A program made the position numbers and the translations under genes. A stretch of 64,000 bases of DNA from an uncultured Croceitalea sp. (GTDB taxonomy: Bacteria; Bacteroidota; Bacteroidia; Flavobacteriales; Flavobacteriaceae): assembly GCA_947494805.1 (NCBI GenBank), contig CANLWK010000007.1:86542-150541 (forward strand), in the 5' to 3' direction. This document shows positions 39,355 through 48,440 of this stretch, piece by piece. Every line of letters begins with the position of its first letter. The stretch's first letter is position 1. The notes under the pieces were generated by a model. The model did not search any database. It was given only the letters and a program-made list of their open reading frames with translations, and had not been told where the DNA came from.

Positions 39355-40575
39355 TTAACTACCTGCTTGCGCAACCGTAAAATCAAATCGCTCGGCAATG
39401 GCTTCCGATAAGGAGTCAAGTGTGCTGAATTCAACATCCCAAAGGCCATTTGGGCCGTCATCCATTAAATCGCTCAAAAAGGCATCTACCTCAGCTTTGG
39501 TAAAATAAGGCTCATTTGTCCCGGGCTTTCTGGTGAACTGTAGGCTATAGATAAAGCCATATCCTTCAGAAAAATCATGAAACGCCGTTCCAAATTCAGG
39601 ACTTGGTTGATCCAAAGCCTGCTTGCCCTGTTGTAAATAATATACCGCGCGAATACCTATAACTTCTGAAATCAGTTCACGAATGATCTGCGCCTGTTCA
39701 TCGCGAACGTCGTAATCACCTGCAACAATAGCAGCACGCCCTAGTTTGAAGGCTTGAAAAATATCATCAGCTATACCAGCGAAATCCGCATCTCCTTCAA
39801 CGCGACCTACATATTTATTCAAAAAGCTATCGGCTCCCAAATCATCATTGGGATTGGCGACATCTGCATTTAAACCGTACACATAACCATAAGCCTCGTC
39901 CCATTTATGCTCCATAGTAGTATACGTTTTGCCTTCAGCGACCGTACCTGCATCATTATCGGTGATATTGCTACCTGCATCAAGAACCCCAGTGCCCAAA
40001 TAATTATTCAATGCCTGATCTACCATAAGGGCGCCAATAAGCCCTTTGTTGACCAATTGGTTGTACTCTAATCCCTTTGCGCTGATATATCTAGTTGAAG
40101 AGCCATCTGCAATTTGGCCCGGTGATCCGGCGGCAGCGGCCGTATTCCAATTGGGAAAAACTTCATCTACCTGAGCAGCGATCCAGGCTTCAAAATCAGC
40201 TTGAATCAAGGCTTGATCTGCTGTATTGGCAAAAAAGAAATCATTTGATGCCGCTGTTTTACTTTTTATGCTCTTATCTGACGCGTTCAACTCAGCTTCC
40301 GAAAAATCGTTTGCACCTTCTACATGGGCAAACATGGCATCAATTGCTGCTTCAGAAGAGGTCTCATCTTTAAGTTTTGAAATAAGCTCCTCACCCATTC
40401 TTATTCGAGTGGTCTGCCCACTAAAGTTTACCGTGTTTTCATTATTTCTGGTAAAAGCATATATGGCCGGGTTTTCAATAGCTGTTTCATCAGGTGTATC
40501 ATTGTCATCATCAGAATCACATGATACAAACAATAATCCTGTCACGGTCATCAGGGTGAAAGCTAATTTCTTCAT
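39355..40575 (-). CDS. DUF4856 domain lipoprotein
   Basis: A 406-residue lipoprotein: signal with lipobox LLFVSCDSD (Cys19) and an Asp-rich linker. The rest is a mostly helical DUF4856 domain (GQIADGSSTRYISAKGLEYNQLVNKGLIGA). The family is regularly encoded next to imelysin and HTTM genes in Bacteroidota and is taken to be part of the same iron-uptake apparatus. It is the first gene of the operon; two near-palindromic sites at 40654-40713 lie upstream. Confidence 0.9.
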   Translation of the reverse strand: MKKLAFTLMTVTGLLFVSCDSDDDNDTPDETAIENPAIYAFTRNNENTVNFSGQTTRIRMGEELISKLKDETSSEAAIDAMFAHVEGANDFSEAELNASDKSIKSKTAASNDFFFANTADQALIQADFEAWIAAQVDEVFPNWNTAAAAGSPGQIADGSSTRYISAKGLEYNQLVNKGLIGALMVDQALNNYLGTGVLDAGSNITDNDAGTVAEGKTYTTMEHKWDEAYGYVYGLNADVANPNDDLGADSFLNKYVGRVEGDADFAGIADDIFQAFKLGRAAIVAGDYDVRDEQAQIIRELISEVIGIRAVYYLQQGKQALDQPSPEFGTAFHDFSEGYGFIYSLQFTRKPGTNEPYFTKAEVDAFLSDLMDDGPNGLWDVEFSTLDSLSEAIAERFDFTVAQAGS

Positions 40576-40653
40576 TTTATTAATTAAGTTTATTTAGATT
40601 GCTTTAAAATAACGAAACAAATCTACTACATGAATTTCATCTAGCCAATATTA

Positions 40654-40713
40654 TTTGGAATTATTCTTAATAAAATGTTTACAACAATTGTTGTTATTTA
40701 TAATTATTCTAAA
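40654..40713. promoter_or_regulatory. Paired 17-base near-palindromes, candidate iron-responsive operators
   Basis: Sites at 40654-40670 and 40697-40713 match the palindrome TTTAGAATTATTCTAAA at 15 and 16 of 17 positions; their centres are 43 bases apart, about four helical turns. A perfect 14-base palindrome, ACAACAATTGTTGT, lies between them at 40681-40694. They sit between the divergent DUF4856 operon and the gene at 40757. A Fur- or DtxR-type repressor is the natural guess, but the consensus is mine, built from the two sites. Confidence 0.45.
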
Positions 40714-40756
40714 TTAGAGCAATACCTTTGAACCTCGGTAATCTTAAATTTAAAAA

Positions 40757-41113
40757 ATGGAAGACATTAATGCCATATACCACAATAACTTTGGTGTAGC
40801 TTTTCAATGGAAAAGAAACTCATCAAAAAACATGAACAAGATCCAACTAGTTTTTAGAGATACGGGGTTATTGCTTTCAAAACGCGAACTGGAGCAGTTC
40901 CATCAAAATGTAAAGCATTCTTTAGACAGTCAAGTATTGTGCATTGATTGTAAAAAAAAGGACGCTTGTAAAGCACTTCTATTGGATACACCTGCGCCCC
41001 AAGTGACCCTGGCCGTTAGCTTCACCGAGCTTGAAGCCATAAAAGATTTGGTTGAAGGAACATTGTTTCAACTGAATTTAGATGGTTACCTAGGTACTGT
41101 TTTTTCCCTTTAA
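40757..41113 (+). CDS. Small conserved protein beside the iron operon
   Basis: A 118-residue soluble protein with no signal peptide. The first half has FGVAFQWKRNS and beta strands; the centre has a CIDCKKKDAC cluster (three Cys, about 73-82) that could bind a metal; the C-terminal half is helical. I think it belongs to a small protein family seen in Bacteroidota (possibly DUF6686), but I am not sure. It diverges from the iron operon and shares its control region, so iron regulation is likely. Its end overlaps the convergent lyase gene by four bases. Confidence 0.75.
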   Translation: MEDINAIYHNNFGVAFQWKRNSSKNMNKIQLVFRDTGLLLSKRELEQFHQNVKHSLDSQVLCIDCKKKDACKALLLDTPAPQVTLAVSFTELEAIKDLVEGTLFQLNLDGYLGTVFSL

Positions 41114-41979
41114 TGGTATACCGAAAACAGTTCCGTTGCTTTGTTATATGCCGCCTCAAAAACCATCCAGTTTACTCCTGAATCTGCTTTGGCACTGGTA
41201 AAATAAGACAACATTTTTTCGGTGGGCATATTACCGGTAAGCTCATCTTTGGCCATTGGGCAACCCCCAAAGCCTTGCACTGCGCCATCAAAACGACGAC
41301 ATCCTGCGTTATAGGCTGCATCTACTTTTTCATGCCATTTTGTAGGTGTTGTATGCAAATGTGCCCCAAATTCAATCTCAGGGTATTTAGGAATCAAATT
41401 TGAGAACAGGTAATCAATAACCTCTGGTGTTGAACTGCCAACAGTATCTGAAAGTGATAGGATCTTTACCCCCATTTCGGCCAACTTTTCGGTCCATTCG
41501 CCCACGACCTCAACGCTCCATGGGTCCCCATACGGATTTCCAAAGCCCATAGAGATATAGGTGACCACTTGTTTATCGGCTGCATGTGCAATAGCCAATA
41601 TTTCCTTAAGGGTCTCCACCGACTGGTCAATCGTTTTGTGCGTATTACGCATTTGAAAGTTTTCTGATATCGAAAATGGATACCCCAAATAGTCGATGGG
41701 TTCATGCTCACTGGCATCAGCTGCGCCCCGAACATTGGCGACAATGGCCAACAATTTGCTTTTTGTTTTCGAAAGATCCAGACCTCTTAAAACCGCTGCA
41801 GTATCTACCATCTGCGGAATGGCCTTTGGGGAAACAAAACTTCCGAAATCAATGGTATCAAAACCACAGCCCAATAGGGACTGTATGTACTTTATTTTCT
41901 GCTCCGTTGGTATAAATGTTCTGATACCTTGCATGGCATCACGTGGGCACTCGATGATTTTGACAGCATTTGTTGGCAT
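41110..41979 (-). CDS. Hydroxymethylglutaryl-CoA lyase
   Basis: A 289-residue TIM-barrel enzyme that splits HMG-CoA into acetyl-CoA and acetoacetate in leucine breakdown. Motifs: KIIECPRDAMQG at the start, GFDTIDFGSFVSPK, the metal ligands in GAHLHTTP and the catalytic Cys loop in FGGCPMA. The ATG at 41979 (MPTNAV) is preferred to a TTG five codons upstream. No other leucine-degradation gene is adjacent. Confidence 0.94.
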   Translation of the reverse strand: MPTNAVKIIECPRDAMQGIRTFIPTEQKIKYIQSLLGCGFDTIDFGSFVSPKAIPQMVDTAAVLRGLDLSKTKSKLLAIVANVRGAADASEHEPIDYLGYPFSISENFQMRNTHKTIDQSVETLKEILAIAHAADKQVVTYISMGFGNPYGDPWSVEVVGEWTEKLAEMGVKILSLSDTVGSSTPEVIDYLFSNLIPKYPEIEFGAHLHTTPTKWHEKVDAAYNAGCRRFDGAVQGFGGCPMAKDELTGNMPTEKMLSYFTSAKADSGVNWMVFEAAYNKATELFSVYH

Positions 41980-42027
41980 CGCATAAAAATACAAAGACCC
42001 GGGCAGTTTTTATAAGTATGCTGCCAA

Positions 42028-42648
42028 CTATCCAAAGAGCAAATAACAGGCAATACCCAAGAAGACCACGATTTGCATCCATTTGAGATATACCCCAGCT
42101 TTGGTATGCTTCAATGTAAACTTTGAAATTTGCGCTGCAAGCACGGCAATTGTGGCGAAAACTGAAAACGAAACGATGATGAACAAACTTCCCAATACAT
42201 AAAATTGAATGATGGTACTCATCGTTTTACTGAATAAAAAACCGGGAAAAAAGGCTAAAAAAAAGATGGTAACCTTGGGATTCAAAACGTTCATCCAAAA
42301 TCCTGTTCGGAACAGTTTTCCCAAACTTTGTTTTGGAAGGTCCTGTTTTGAAATATCAATTTTAGCATCACTTTTGAATACTCTATAGCTTAAAAACACC
42401 AAATAGAGTGCTCCAAACACCTTAATACTAAAAAACAAGGTATCATTCTCTTTTATCACGGCCGATACGCCAAAAGCCAAAAGTGTGGTATGGATCAAAC
42501 AACCGGCCATTAGACCCGCTACGGTAGCCAAACCATATTTTTTACCATGCGACATGCTCTGCACCAGCACAAAAATATTATCGGGCCCTGGGGAAATTGC
42601 CAATGCTGCCGTGGCGAACATAAAAGCGCCTAAAATCTCGTAGTTCAA
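42028..42648 (-). CDS. LysE-family amino-acid exporter
   Basis: A 206-residue inner-membrane exporter with six hydrophobic segments and the family signature SPGPDNIFVL near residues 19-28. FWMNVLNPKVTIFFLAFFPGF in the middle is also typical. The start is TTG at 42648; the first in-frame ATG (nine codons later) would remove part of helix 1. The cargo is an amino acid or similar small molecule, not further known. It diverges from the Dabb gene. Confidence 0.9.
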   Translation of the reverse strand: MNYEILGAFMFATAALAISPGPDNIFVLVQSMSHGKKYGLATVAGLMAGCLIHTTLLAFGVSAVIKENDTLFFSIKVFGALYLVFLSYRVFKSDAKIDISKQDLPKQSLGKLFRTGFWMNVLNPKVTIFFLAFFPGFLFSKTMSTIIQFYVLGSLFIIVSFSVFATIAVLAAQISKFTLKHTKAGVYLKWMQIVVFLGIACYLLFG

Positions 42649-42722
42649 TGAAATATCATTAAGCGGTCAAAATACAAAAATACAGGCATTGCTAATTTAG
42701 TTTGTATCTTCAAAACAAAAAC

Positions 42723-43145
42723 ATGACCATCAAATTCTTGCGTTTTGTCACAATTTTAAGCCTAACAGCTCTCATTTCATTTGCATTTACCAAGCCTGAT
42801 GCATCAAAAACCCGTACTACTGCGACCGCCATCAAACTTGATAGTGTCTTGCGCCATGTTGTGCTCTTTAAGTTTACCAAAACAACAACCGCTAAAGATT
42901 TAAAAGCGATTGAGGAATCCTTTAGTGGCCTTCCCGCTAAAATCAAAGAAATAAAGGATTATGAATGGGGATTGAACAACAGTCCTGAGGGATTGGAAAA
43001 AGGCTTCACCCATTGCTTTTTTGTAACGTTTGAAAGTGAAGAGGGCCGTGCCACTTATTTACCCCACCCAGACCATAAAGCTTTTGTTGCGCTTGCAACA
43101 CCATTTATAGAAGATGTTTTGGTCGTTGACTATTGGTCAAAGTAG
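42723..43145 (+). CDS. Exported Dabb-domain (stress-responsive A/B barrel) protein
   Basis: A 140-residue protein. The N-terminal hydrophobic stretch (RFVTILSLTALISFAF) is a signal peptide or anchor. The ferredoxin-like Dabb domain follows from LRHVVLFKFT to DVLVVDYW, with THCFFVTFESEEGRATYLPHPDHKAF. ATG at 42723 is used; a TTG seven codons upstream is open but weak. Dabb domains form dimeric barrels with varied roles. It converges with the DinB gene one base away. Confidence 0.85.
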   Translation: MTIKFLRFVTILSLTALISFAFTKPDASKTRTTATAIKLDSVLRHVVLFKFTKTTTAKDLKAIEESFSGLPAKIKEIKDYEWGLNNSPEGLEKGFTHCFFVTFESEEGRATYLPHPDHKAFVALATPFIEDVLVVDYWSK

Positions 43146-43146
43146 T

Positions 43147-43680
43147 TTACCACGTATATTCAGGTGGTGCAATGTCGTTCATTCTAAGATAAAGGTTGGC
43201 CTTGGCCCTGTGATTGGTCATATGGTCTTGTACATAGAAAAAGGCAAATGCCCTACTAACGGTATTTCCGCTATGGTACATAACACAGGTTTCATCTAAG
43301 CGGGGCTGCTCAATGTTCATGATGACCTCAGTTGTATAATCAAAACCTTGTCGTACCAAAGCAATGATTTCTTCTTTGGCCATCACTGAGGCATCCGGTG
43401 CATTTGGTTTCACGGTCATGCCCTCAACATAACGTTGTGTCAATAATTCAACGGTATAGCCAATATGAACCATTTGCTCCGCGAACGATTTACTTTTTGG
43501 TGTTGGTCTATAGCTGTATAGGTCTTCGGGCATGGCCTCAGCCACCGCTAAACAGTGTTCTTTAGCTTCTAACCAAACGGGAAGGTACATTTTTGTAAAA
43601 TCCGTCTTTGGTGTCTTGGTCTGGGCATTTAGACCACTGAATATGTAAAGACAAAATAGAAGAGATACTACGCTTTTCAT
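43147..43680 (-). CDS. Exported DinB-family protein
   Basis: A 177-residue four-helix-bundle protein of the DinB superfamily with a signal peptide (MKSVVSLLFCLYIFSGLNA). Conserved His positions that can hold a metal appear in AEQMVHIGYT and YVQDHMTNHRAK. The ATG at 43680 is chosen because the signal peptide starts there; 18 upstream codons are open but not signal-like. Most DinB proteins are thiol transferases or hydrolases; an exported one has no clear substrate. Confidence 0.87.
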   Translation of the reverse strand: MKSVVSLLFCLYIFSGLNAQTKTPKTDFTKMYLPVWLEAKEHCLAVAEAMPEDLYSYRPTPKSKSFAEQMVHIGYTVELLTQRYVEGMTVKPNAPDASVMAKEEIIALVRQGFDYTTEVIMNIEQPRLDETCVMYHSGNTVSRAFAFFYVQDHMTNHRAKANLYLRMNDIAPPEYTW

Positions 43681-43760
43681 AGGGATAGTTTTTATCAAAG
43701 TGGTATATAAACTTTTACCAAGTTTTAAAATCACCTCTCAATTTACATTAATTTTAACCA

Positions 43761-44315
43761 ATGTTGGCAATGGTCCACTTTCGATTTTTTCAATTGGTGT
43801 GTTGTCTTTTAACACTATTTTTTATGGATAAGATTGTTTTGTTTGATTTTACCACAACCACAAGCAATAGTCCATGGCAAGTTATCAATGACGGCGTCAT
43901 GGGTGGTAGGTCAAAAAGTGATTTCAGCCTTTCAAAAAGTGGCCATGGAATCTTTAAGGGCCAGGTATCCCTTGAAAACAACGGTGGTTTTTGCTCGATA
44001 CGACTACAGATGAAAAAAATCGATATCACCGGCAGCACCAAAGTATTTTTAAGAATCAAGGGCGACAACAAACGCTACCAGTTTCGACTGAAACCCAATA
44101 CCAATGATTACTATAATTACATCGCCTATTTTGATAGTGGCAGTCAATGGGAAACCATACAAATTGCTTTAAAGGATTTTTATCCCAATTTTCGCGGACG
44201 GAAGCTCGACATGTCAAATTTTGACCATCAACAACTGACAGAGATAGGATTCTTGATCGGAAATAAAAAAGCTGAGCGCTTTACCTTAGAGATAGATGCC
44301 ATTTGGTTAGAGTAG
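43761..44315 (+). CDS. CIA30-domain (NDUFAF1-like) protein
   Basis: A 184-residue beta-sandwich protein of the CIA30/galactose-binding-like type. Motifs: FDFTTTTSNSPWQVINDGVMGGRSKS, FKGQVSLENNGGFCSIR and the C-terminal IGFLIGNKKAERFTLEIDAIWLE. In mitochondria the homologue helps complex I assembly; bacterial members are of unknown role. The first about 20 residues are hydrophobic and may be a signal. Two ATGs (43761, 43770) are possible. It diverges from the DinB gene. Confidence 0.88.
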   Translation: MLAMVHFRFFQLVCCLLTLFFMDKIVLFDFTTTTSNSPWQVINDGVMGGRSKSDFSLSKSGHGIFKGQVSLENNGGFCSIRLQMKKIDITGSTKVFLRIKGDNKRYQFRLKPNTNDYYNYIAYFDSGSQWETIQIALKDFYPNFRGRKLDMSNFDHQQLTEIGFLIGNKKAERFTLEIDAIWLE

Positions 44316-44411
44316 CGCTTTCAGTCTTTATAGAACATAAAGCACAAAGGCTATTTTAGCGCTTCAAAAACCAGATGCAAGTAATTTTTATCTGAAAAAG
44401 GCGAAGAAGTA

Positions 44412-45449
44412 TTAATTGTTGGCAAGTATGGCCTTATTGATTTTTTTTAACAGTCCTGGGCCTTCGTAGATAAAACCGGTGTACAATTGAAGTAAATCGG
44501 CCCCGGCCTCTAATTTTTCAAGCGCGTCTTCGGCAGAATGGATGCCGCCCACCCCAATTATCGGAAACGATTTATTACTTTTTTCCGACAAGAACCGAAT
44601 AACATCGGTGCTACGGTCCGTAAGTGGTTTTCCGCTTAACCCACCTTTTTCTTCAGTGACGGTCAAATGCGATTTTAATCCCTTTCTGGCCACAGTTGTA
44701 TTGGTGGCGATAACACCATCAATCTCGGTAGTTTTTATAATGTCTATGATATCAAGCAATTGATCGTCAGTCAAATCAGGTGCGATTTTTAATAAAATCG
44801 GCTTTTCGTTTTGTTGAAACTTGGCCGCATTCTTCGTATTTGCCCTTTTCAGTTTCCTTAAAATATTGGAAAGTGGTTTTTTCTCTTGTAATTCACGGAG
44901 GCCCGGTGTATTTGGTGAGCTTACATTGACCACAAAATAGTCAACATGCTCATAGAGCGCATCAAAACATATGAGATAATCTTTTACTGCATCTTCGTTT
45001 GGCGTCACTTTGTTCTTGCCGATATTACCACCGACCAAAACACGGTGTTTTTTCTTTAAGCGTTCCACGGCATCATAAACTCCGTTATTGTTAAATCCCA
45101 TTCGGTTAATGATTCCCTTATCATCCACCAAGCGAAAGAGTCGTTTCTTGGGGTTTCCGGGTTGTGGTTTTGGTGTCAATGTCCCAATTTCAACAAACCC
45201 AAATCCAAAATCACAGAACTCATTGTACAGCTTGGCATCTTTGTCAAAGCCGGCAGCCAACCCAATAGGGTTCTTGAATGTCAAGCCAAAAACCTCACGT
45301 TCTAAACGCTTGTCTTCAAAAACAAAAAGTTTGCGATATACTTGGGTCAATCCGATACTCGATAAGAATCGAATCATGGCAAAAGAAAAATGATGTGCAG
45401 TTTCCGCATCTAACAAGAATAACAAAGGGCGGAGGACATACTTGTACAT
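44412..45449 (-). CDS. pyrD: Dihydroorotate dehydrogenase (quinone), class 2
   Basis: A 345-residue membrane-associated FMN enzyme that oxidises dihydroorotate to orotate in pyrimidine synthesis and passes electrons to quinone. The N-terminal helices ([25 protein letters not shown]) dock on the membrane. [19 protein letters not shown] and [11 protein letters not shown], with the class 2 catalytic Ser, are present; [11 protein letters not shown] and [11 protein letters not shown] bind FMN phosphate. Confidence 0.97.
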   Translation of the reverse strand: MYKYVLRPLLFLLDAETAHHFSFAMIRFLSSIGLTQVYRKLFVFEDKRLEREVFGLTFKNPIGLAAGFDKDAKLYNEFCDFGFGFVEIGTLTPKPQPGNPKKRLFRLVDDKGIINRMGFNNNGVYDAVERLKKKHRVLVGGNIGKNKVTPNEDAVKDYLICFDALYEHVDYFVVNVSSPNTPGLRELQEKKPLSNILRKLKRANTKNAAKFQQNEKPILLKIAPDLTDDQLLDIIDIIKTTEIDGVIATNTTVARKGLKSHLTVTEEKGGLSGKPLTDRSTDVIRFLSEKSNKSFPIIGVGGIHSAEDALEKLEAGADLLQLYTGFIYEGPGLLKKINKAILANN

Positions 45450-45508
45450 TAACAGTAATTTTCGGTAAAAATAGAAAGTCTACAAACAGTTTTCATCAAA
45501 AAAATGAT

Positions 45509-45928
45509 TTATTCGTTTACCTGATTGCCATTGTAAATCGGGCTCAATGCAAGTTGATTACAAAGTTTGATATAAAGGTTGTATTGTTGGCGATTGAACG
45601 TTGACAGCATACGTTGGTCAATAAGCTCCCTGTTGGCATCAATACTATCTAAGAGTGCTTTGTAGGCATACGACATTTCAAGCAAGGCGTCAGGTGGGCT
45701 TTCGCGATGTTCTTTAAGTAAGCGTTGCAGCCTAACCGCAAAAATTTCATTCCGAAACTCCAATTCAGCACCCCAGTTTTTCAGATTTTCCAACTGTGCT
45801 TCATTCAGCTGGAACACTTCTTTTATCGTTTCATCATCTAGACCACCAACACCCAAAAAACAAACTTCTTGCGCTAGGGCCGCACCAAAACAAAACAAAG
45901 TGCATATCAAAAAAATCAGTCGTGACAA
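45509..45928 (-). CDS. Small secreted helical protein of unknown function
   Basis: A 139-residue protein with a clear signal peptide (RLIFLICTLFCFGAALA, cut before Gln20). The mature part is helical and acidic with EVFQLNEAQLENLKNWGAELEFR, a layout like Spy/CpxP-type periplasmic helical proteins (inference). The start must be TTG at 45928: no in-frame ATG precedes the signal. It lies 59 bases upstream of pyrD on the same strand. Confidence 0.72.
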   Translation of the reverse strand: MSRLIFLICTLFCFGAALAQEVCFLGVGGLDDETIKEVFQLNEAQLENLKNWGAELEFRNEIFAVRLQRLLKEHRESPPDALLEMSYAYKALLDSIDANRELIDQRMLSTFNRQQYNLYIKLCNQLALSPIYNGNQVNE

Positions 45929-46025
45929 TCCATTGTATTTTAACCGAGAAAAGATAACATAGTATTCTACCGAATTGCAATTATTACGACTGAATAAGCA
46001 TTATTTTTGATGAAAAGCATTTTTG

Positions 46026-47252
46026 ATGGATAAACTACTACCCCGTTTCTTAGATTATGTTGCCATTGACACCCAAAGTGATCCACTTTCAACGACTACA
46101 CCCAGCACAGAAAAACAATGGGATCTTGCAAAAAAACTGGTTCACGAGTTACACCAGATCGGTATGCAAGAGGTGTCCATCGATGAACACGCCTATATCA
46201 TGGCCACCTTGCCCAGTAACACAGAAAAGCAATTACCCACTATTGGTTTTATCTCACATTTTGATACGACTCCAGATTTCACGGGATTTAATGTGAAGCC
46301 CAAAATTGTAGAGAATTATGACGGCGGTGCTATCGTACTGAATGCTAAAAAAAACATTGTTCTTTCTCCTGATTACTTTGAAGAGTTAGAACAATACAAA
46401 GGACAAACTTTGATCACTACAGATGGCAACACATTATTAGGTGCCGATGACAAAGCCGGGATTGCCGAAATCATCACGGCCATGGAATATTTGATTCAGC
46501 ATCCGGAGATCAAACATGGTAAAATTCGGGTAGGGTTCACCCCTGATGAAGAAATTGGTCGGGGTGCACATAAGTTTGACGTTGCAAAATTTGGGGCCGA
46601 TTGGGCCTACACCATGGACGGAAGTCAAGTCGGCGAACTCGAATATGAAAACTTCAACGCTGCTGGTGTCAAGGTTAACTTTAAAGGTAAAAGCGTACAT
46701 CCCGGGTATGCCAAAAATAAAATGGTCAATGCCATTGGCCTTGCGAACGATTTTCTAAGCTTGCTACCAGTCCATGAAAAGCCAGAAACTACGGAAGGCC
46801 TCGAAGGGTTCTTTCACGTACACCAAATCAAAGGAGAAATTGAACACGCAGAACTAGAGCTCATCATTCGCGACCACGATGAAGAACAATTTCAAGCACG
46901 AAAGGACTTAATAACCGATATTGCTGAAAAAATTAACCAAAAGCATGCCGATGTAGTAACGTTTAAAATTACGGACCAATACCGTAACATGAAGGAAAAA
47001 ATCGAACCCAATTTTCATATTATTGAGATTGCAGAAGAAGCCATGATGTTAATCGGCGTTGAACCCATTATCAAACCGATTCGTGGGGGCACCGATGGTT
47101 CGCAATTAAGTTTTATGGGCCTGCCATGCCCAAACATTTTTGCCGGCGGACACAATTTTCATGGTAAGTATGAGTATGTCCCTTTAGAGAGCATGCAAAA
47201 AGCTGTGGAGACCATTGTCAAGATCTGTGAACTCACAGCGGTTAGGTTTTAG
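46026..47252 (+). CDS. pepT: Peptidase T (tripeptidase)
   Basis: A 408-residue cytoplasmic M20B metallopeptidase that removes the N-terminal residue of tripeptides. Zinc ligands and catalytic residues appear in ISHFDTTPD, LLGADDKAGIAEI, TPDEEIGRG and the final FAGGHNFHGKYE. The dimerisation domain is inserted at about 210-320. ATG at 46026 is used; the codon before it is TTG. Confidence 0.95.
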   Translation: MDKLLPRFLDYVAIDTQSDPLSTTTPSTEKQWDLAKKLVHELHQIGMQEVSIDEHAYIMATLPSNTEKQLPTIGFISHFDTTPDFTGFNVKPKIVENYDGGAIVLNAKKNIVLSPDYFEELEQYKGQTLITTDGNTLLGADDKAGIAEIITAMEYLIQHPEIKHGKIRVGFTPDEEIGRGAHKFDVAKFGADWAYTMDGSQVGELEYENFNAAGVKVNFKGKSVHPGYAKNKMVNAIGLANDFLSLLPVHEKPETTEGLEGFFHVHQIKGEIEHAELELIIRDHDEEQFQARKDLITDIAEKINQKHADVVTFKITDQYRNMKEKIEPNFHIIEIAEEAMMLIGVEPIIKPIRGGTDGSQLSFMGLPCPNIFAGGHNFHGKYEYVPLESMQKAVETIVKICELTAVRF

Positions 47253-47465
47253 ACAGATGTAAAATTAAAAAGCTGAATGTTTACAAACCATATATCACAT
47301 CAATCAATTATACCCTTTACGCACTATTGACCACTGACCACCCAAACCCGACCGACAACTACTATTTGACCCTATAACAAACTCTCTACTAAATACTCAC
47401 TACTAAACACTCATTGCCGACCATTTTGTATCTTGTGTGATAATCAGTTTCAACTAACTGAAACC
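47253..47465. other. Low-complexity intergenic stretch with a 14-base tandem repeat
   Basis: A 213-base gap rich in ACT and GACC triplets. Two head-to-tail 14-base copies, CTACTAAATACTCA and CTACTAAACACTCA (47386-47413, one mismatch), sit just before the next gene. No gene or terminator is evident. Confidence 0.6.
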
Positions 47466-48065
47466 ATGGACAAAGCTGAAAAAATCGAAGCCTACTTTGG
47501 CGAACCACATCCTTTTAAAGAGGCCATCGGACTACTTCGTGATTTAACATTGAAAACTGAGGTGGAAGAAACCTATAAATGGCAATTTCCTACCTATACA
47601 ATTGGTGGTAAAAACGTATTTGCCATCTGTAAGTTCAATAGCCATTTTGGCATTTGGTTCTTTAACGGTGTGTTTTTGACCGACCCCAAGAAAGTTCTAG
47701 AAAATGCCCAAGAAGGTAAAACCAAGGCCATGCGGCATTGGAAATTCACTTCTATTGATGCTATTGATGAAAGAGCGGTATCGCACTATCTAAGTGAGGC
47801 TATCGAAAATCAAAAACAGGGCAGGGTCTTGGGGACAACTGCGAAACAGACATTAAAAAAACTTCAAATACCAGAACTTCTAAAAAGTGCCTTGCAAGCA
47901 GAAAAGGTCGTTTTACATTCTTTCAATGAATTGCCTCCATATAAGCAAAAGGAATATTGCGAATATATTGCGACAGCAAAACAAGAAAAAACCAAGTTAA
48001 GACGTCTTGAAAAAATCATTCCGATGATTCGCAATGGAGTAGGTCTAAGTGATGCCTATCGGTAG
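47466..48065 (+). CDS. YdeI/OmpD-associated (DUF1801-like) protein
   Basis: A 199-residue soluble protein. The N-terminal DUF1801 domain (residues about 10-120) has EETYKWQFPTYTIGGKNVFAICKFN and FGIWFFNG; the C-terminal helical YdeI part has the motif FNELPPYKQKEYCEYIATAK. Members are widespread, some copper- or antimicrobial-peptide-induced, and biochemically undefined. ATG at 47466 is chosen; an upstream TTG adds 11 unlikely codons. Confidence 0.88.
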   Translation: MDKAEKIEAYFGEPHPFKEAIGLLRDLTLKTEVEETYKWQFPTYTIGGKNVFAICKFNSHFGIWFFNGVFLTDPKKVLENAQEGKTKAMRHWKFTSIDAIDERAVSHYLSEAIENQKQGRVLGTTAKQTLKKLQIPELLKSALQAEKVVLHSFNELPPYKQKEYCEYIATAKQEKTKLRRLEKIIPMIRNGVGLSDAYR

Positions 48066-48082
48066 AATGCATTTTGCTGCAT

Positions 48083-48120
48083 AAAAAAAGCGCCAGTAAA
48101 GTAACAGGCGCTTTTTTTTT
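48083..48120. terminator. Two-way terminator
   Basis: AGCGCC (48089-48094) and GGCGCT (48106-48111) form a stem flanked by seven A on one side and nine T on the other, so it can end transcription in both directions: the YdeI-type gene (+) and yajC (-). Confidence 0.88.
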
Positions 48121-48139
48121 AAATCTTTCAAAGTGTGTA

Positions 48140-48433
48140 CTATTTTTTTGCCGGTACGACCGGATTTAATTTCTTGCTCATTTCCATGGAAATCGCACTT
48201 CTATCAAATTTCAATCGTCCTGCCATGGTTTCAATGACGCAAGAATGGTCTTTTTCATTTAAATCGACCACTTTACCGTGCAAACCACTCTTAGTAATAA
48301 TTTTATCGCCTTTTTTCAAGGCTTCCGCAAACTTTTTCTCGTCTTTTTGACGTTTCATTTGAGGCCGTATCATAAAAAAGTACGCCACAATAAAAATCAG
48401 TATTAGCGGAAAAAACTGTCCTAATCCTTCCAT
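48140..48433 (-). CDS. yajC: Preprotein translocase subunit YajC
   Basis: A 97-residue single-span membrane protein that joins SecDF at the Sec translocon. The N-terminal segment (LGQFFPLILIFIVAYFFMIRPQMKRQKD) is the classic YajC pattern, and the cytoplasmic part has KKGDKIITKSGLHGKVVDL. It is seven bases downstream of the DUF1573 gene, so it is co-transcribed with it and probably nusB. Confidence 0.96.
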   Translation of the reverse strand: MEGLGQFFPLILIFIVAYFFMIRPQMKRQKDEKKFAEALKKGDKIITKSGLHGKVVDLNEKDHSCVIETMAGRLKFDRSAISMEMSKKLNPVVPAKK

Positions 48434-48440
48434 ATATCAA

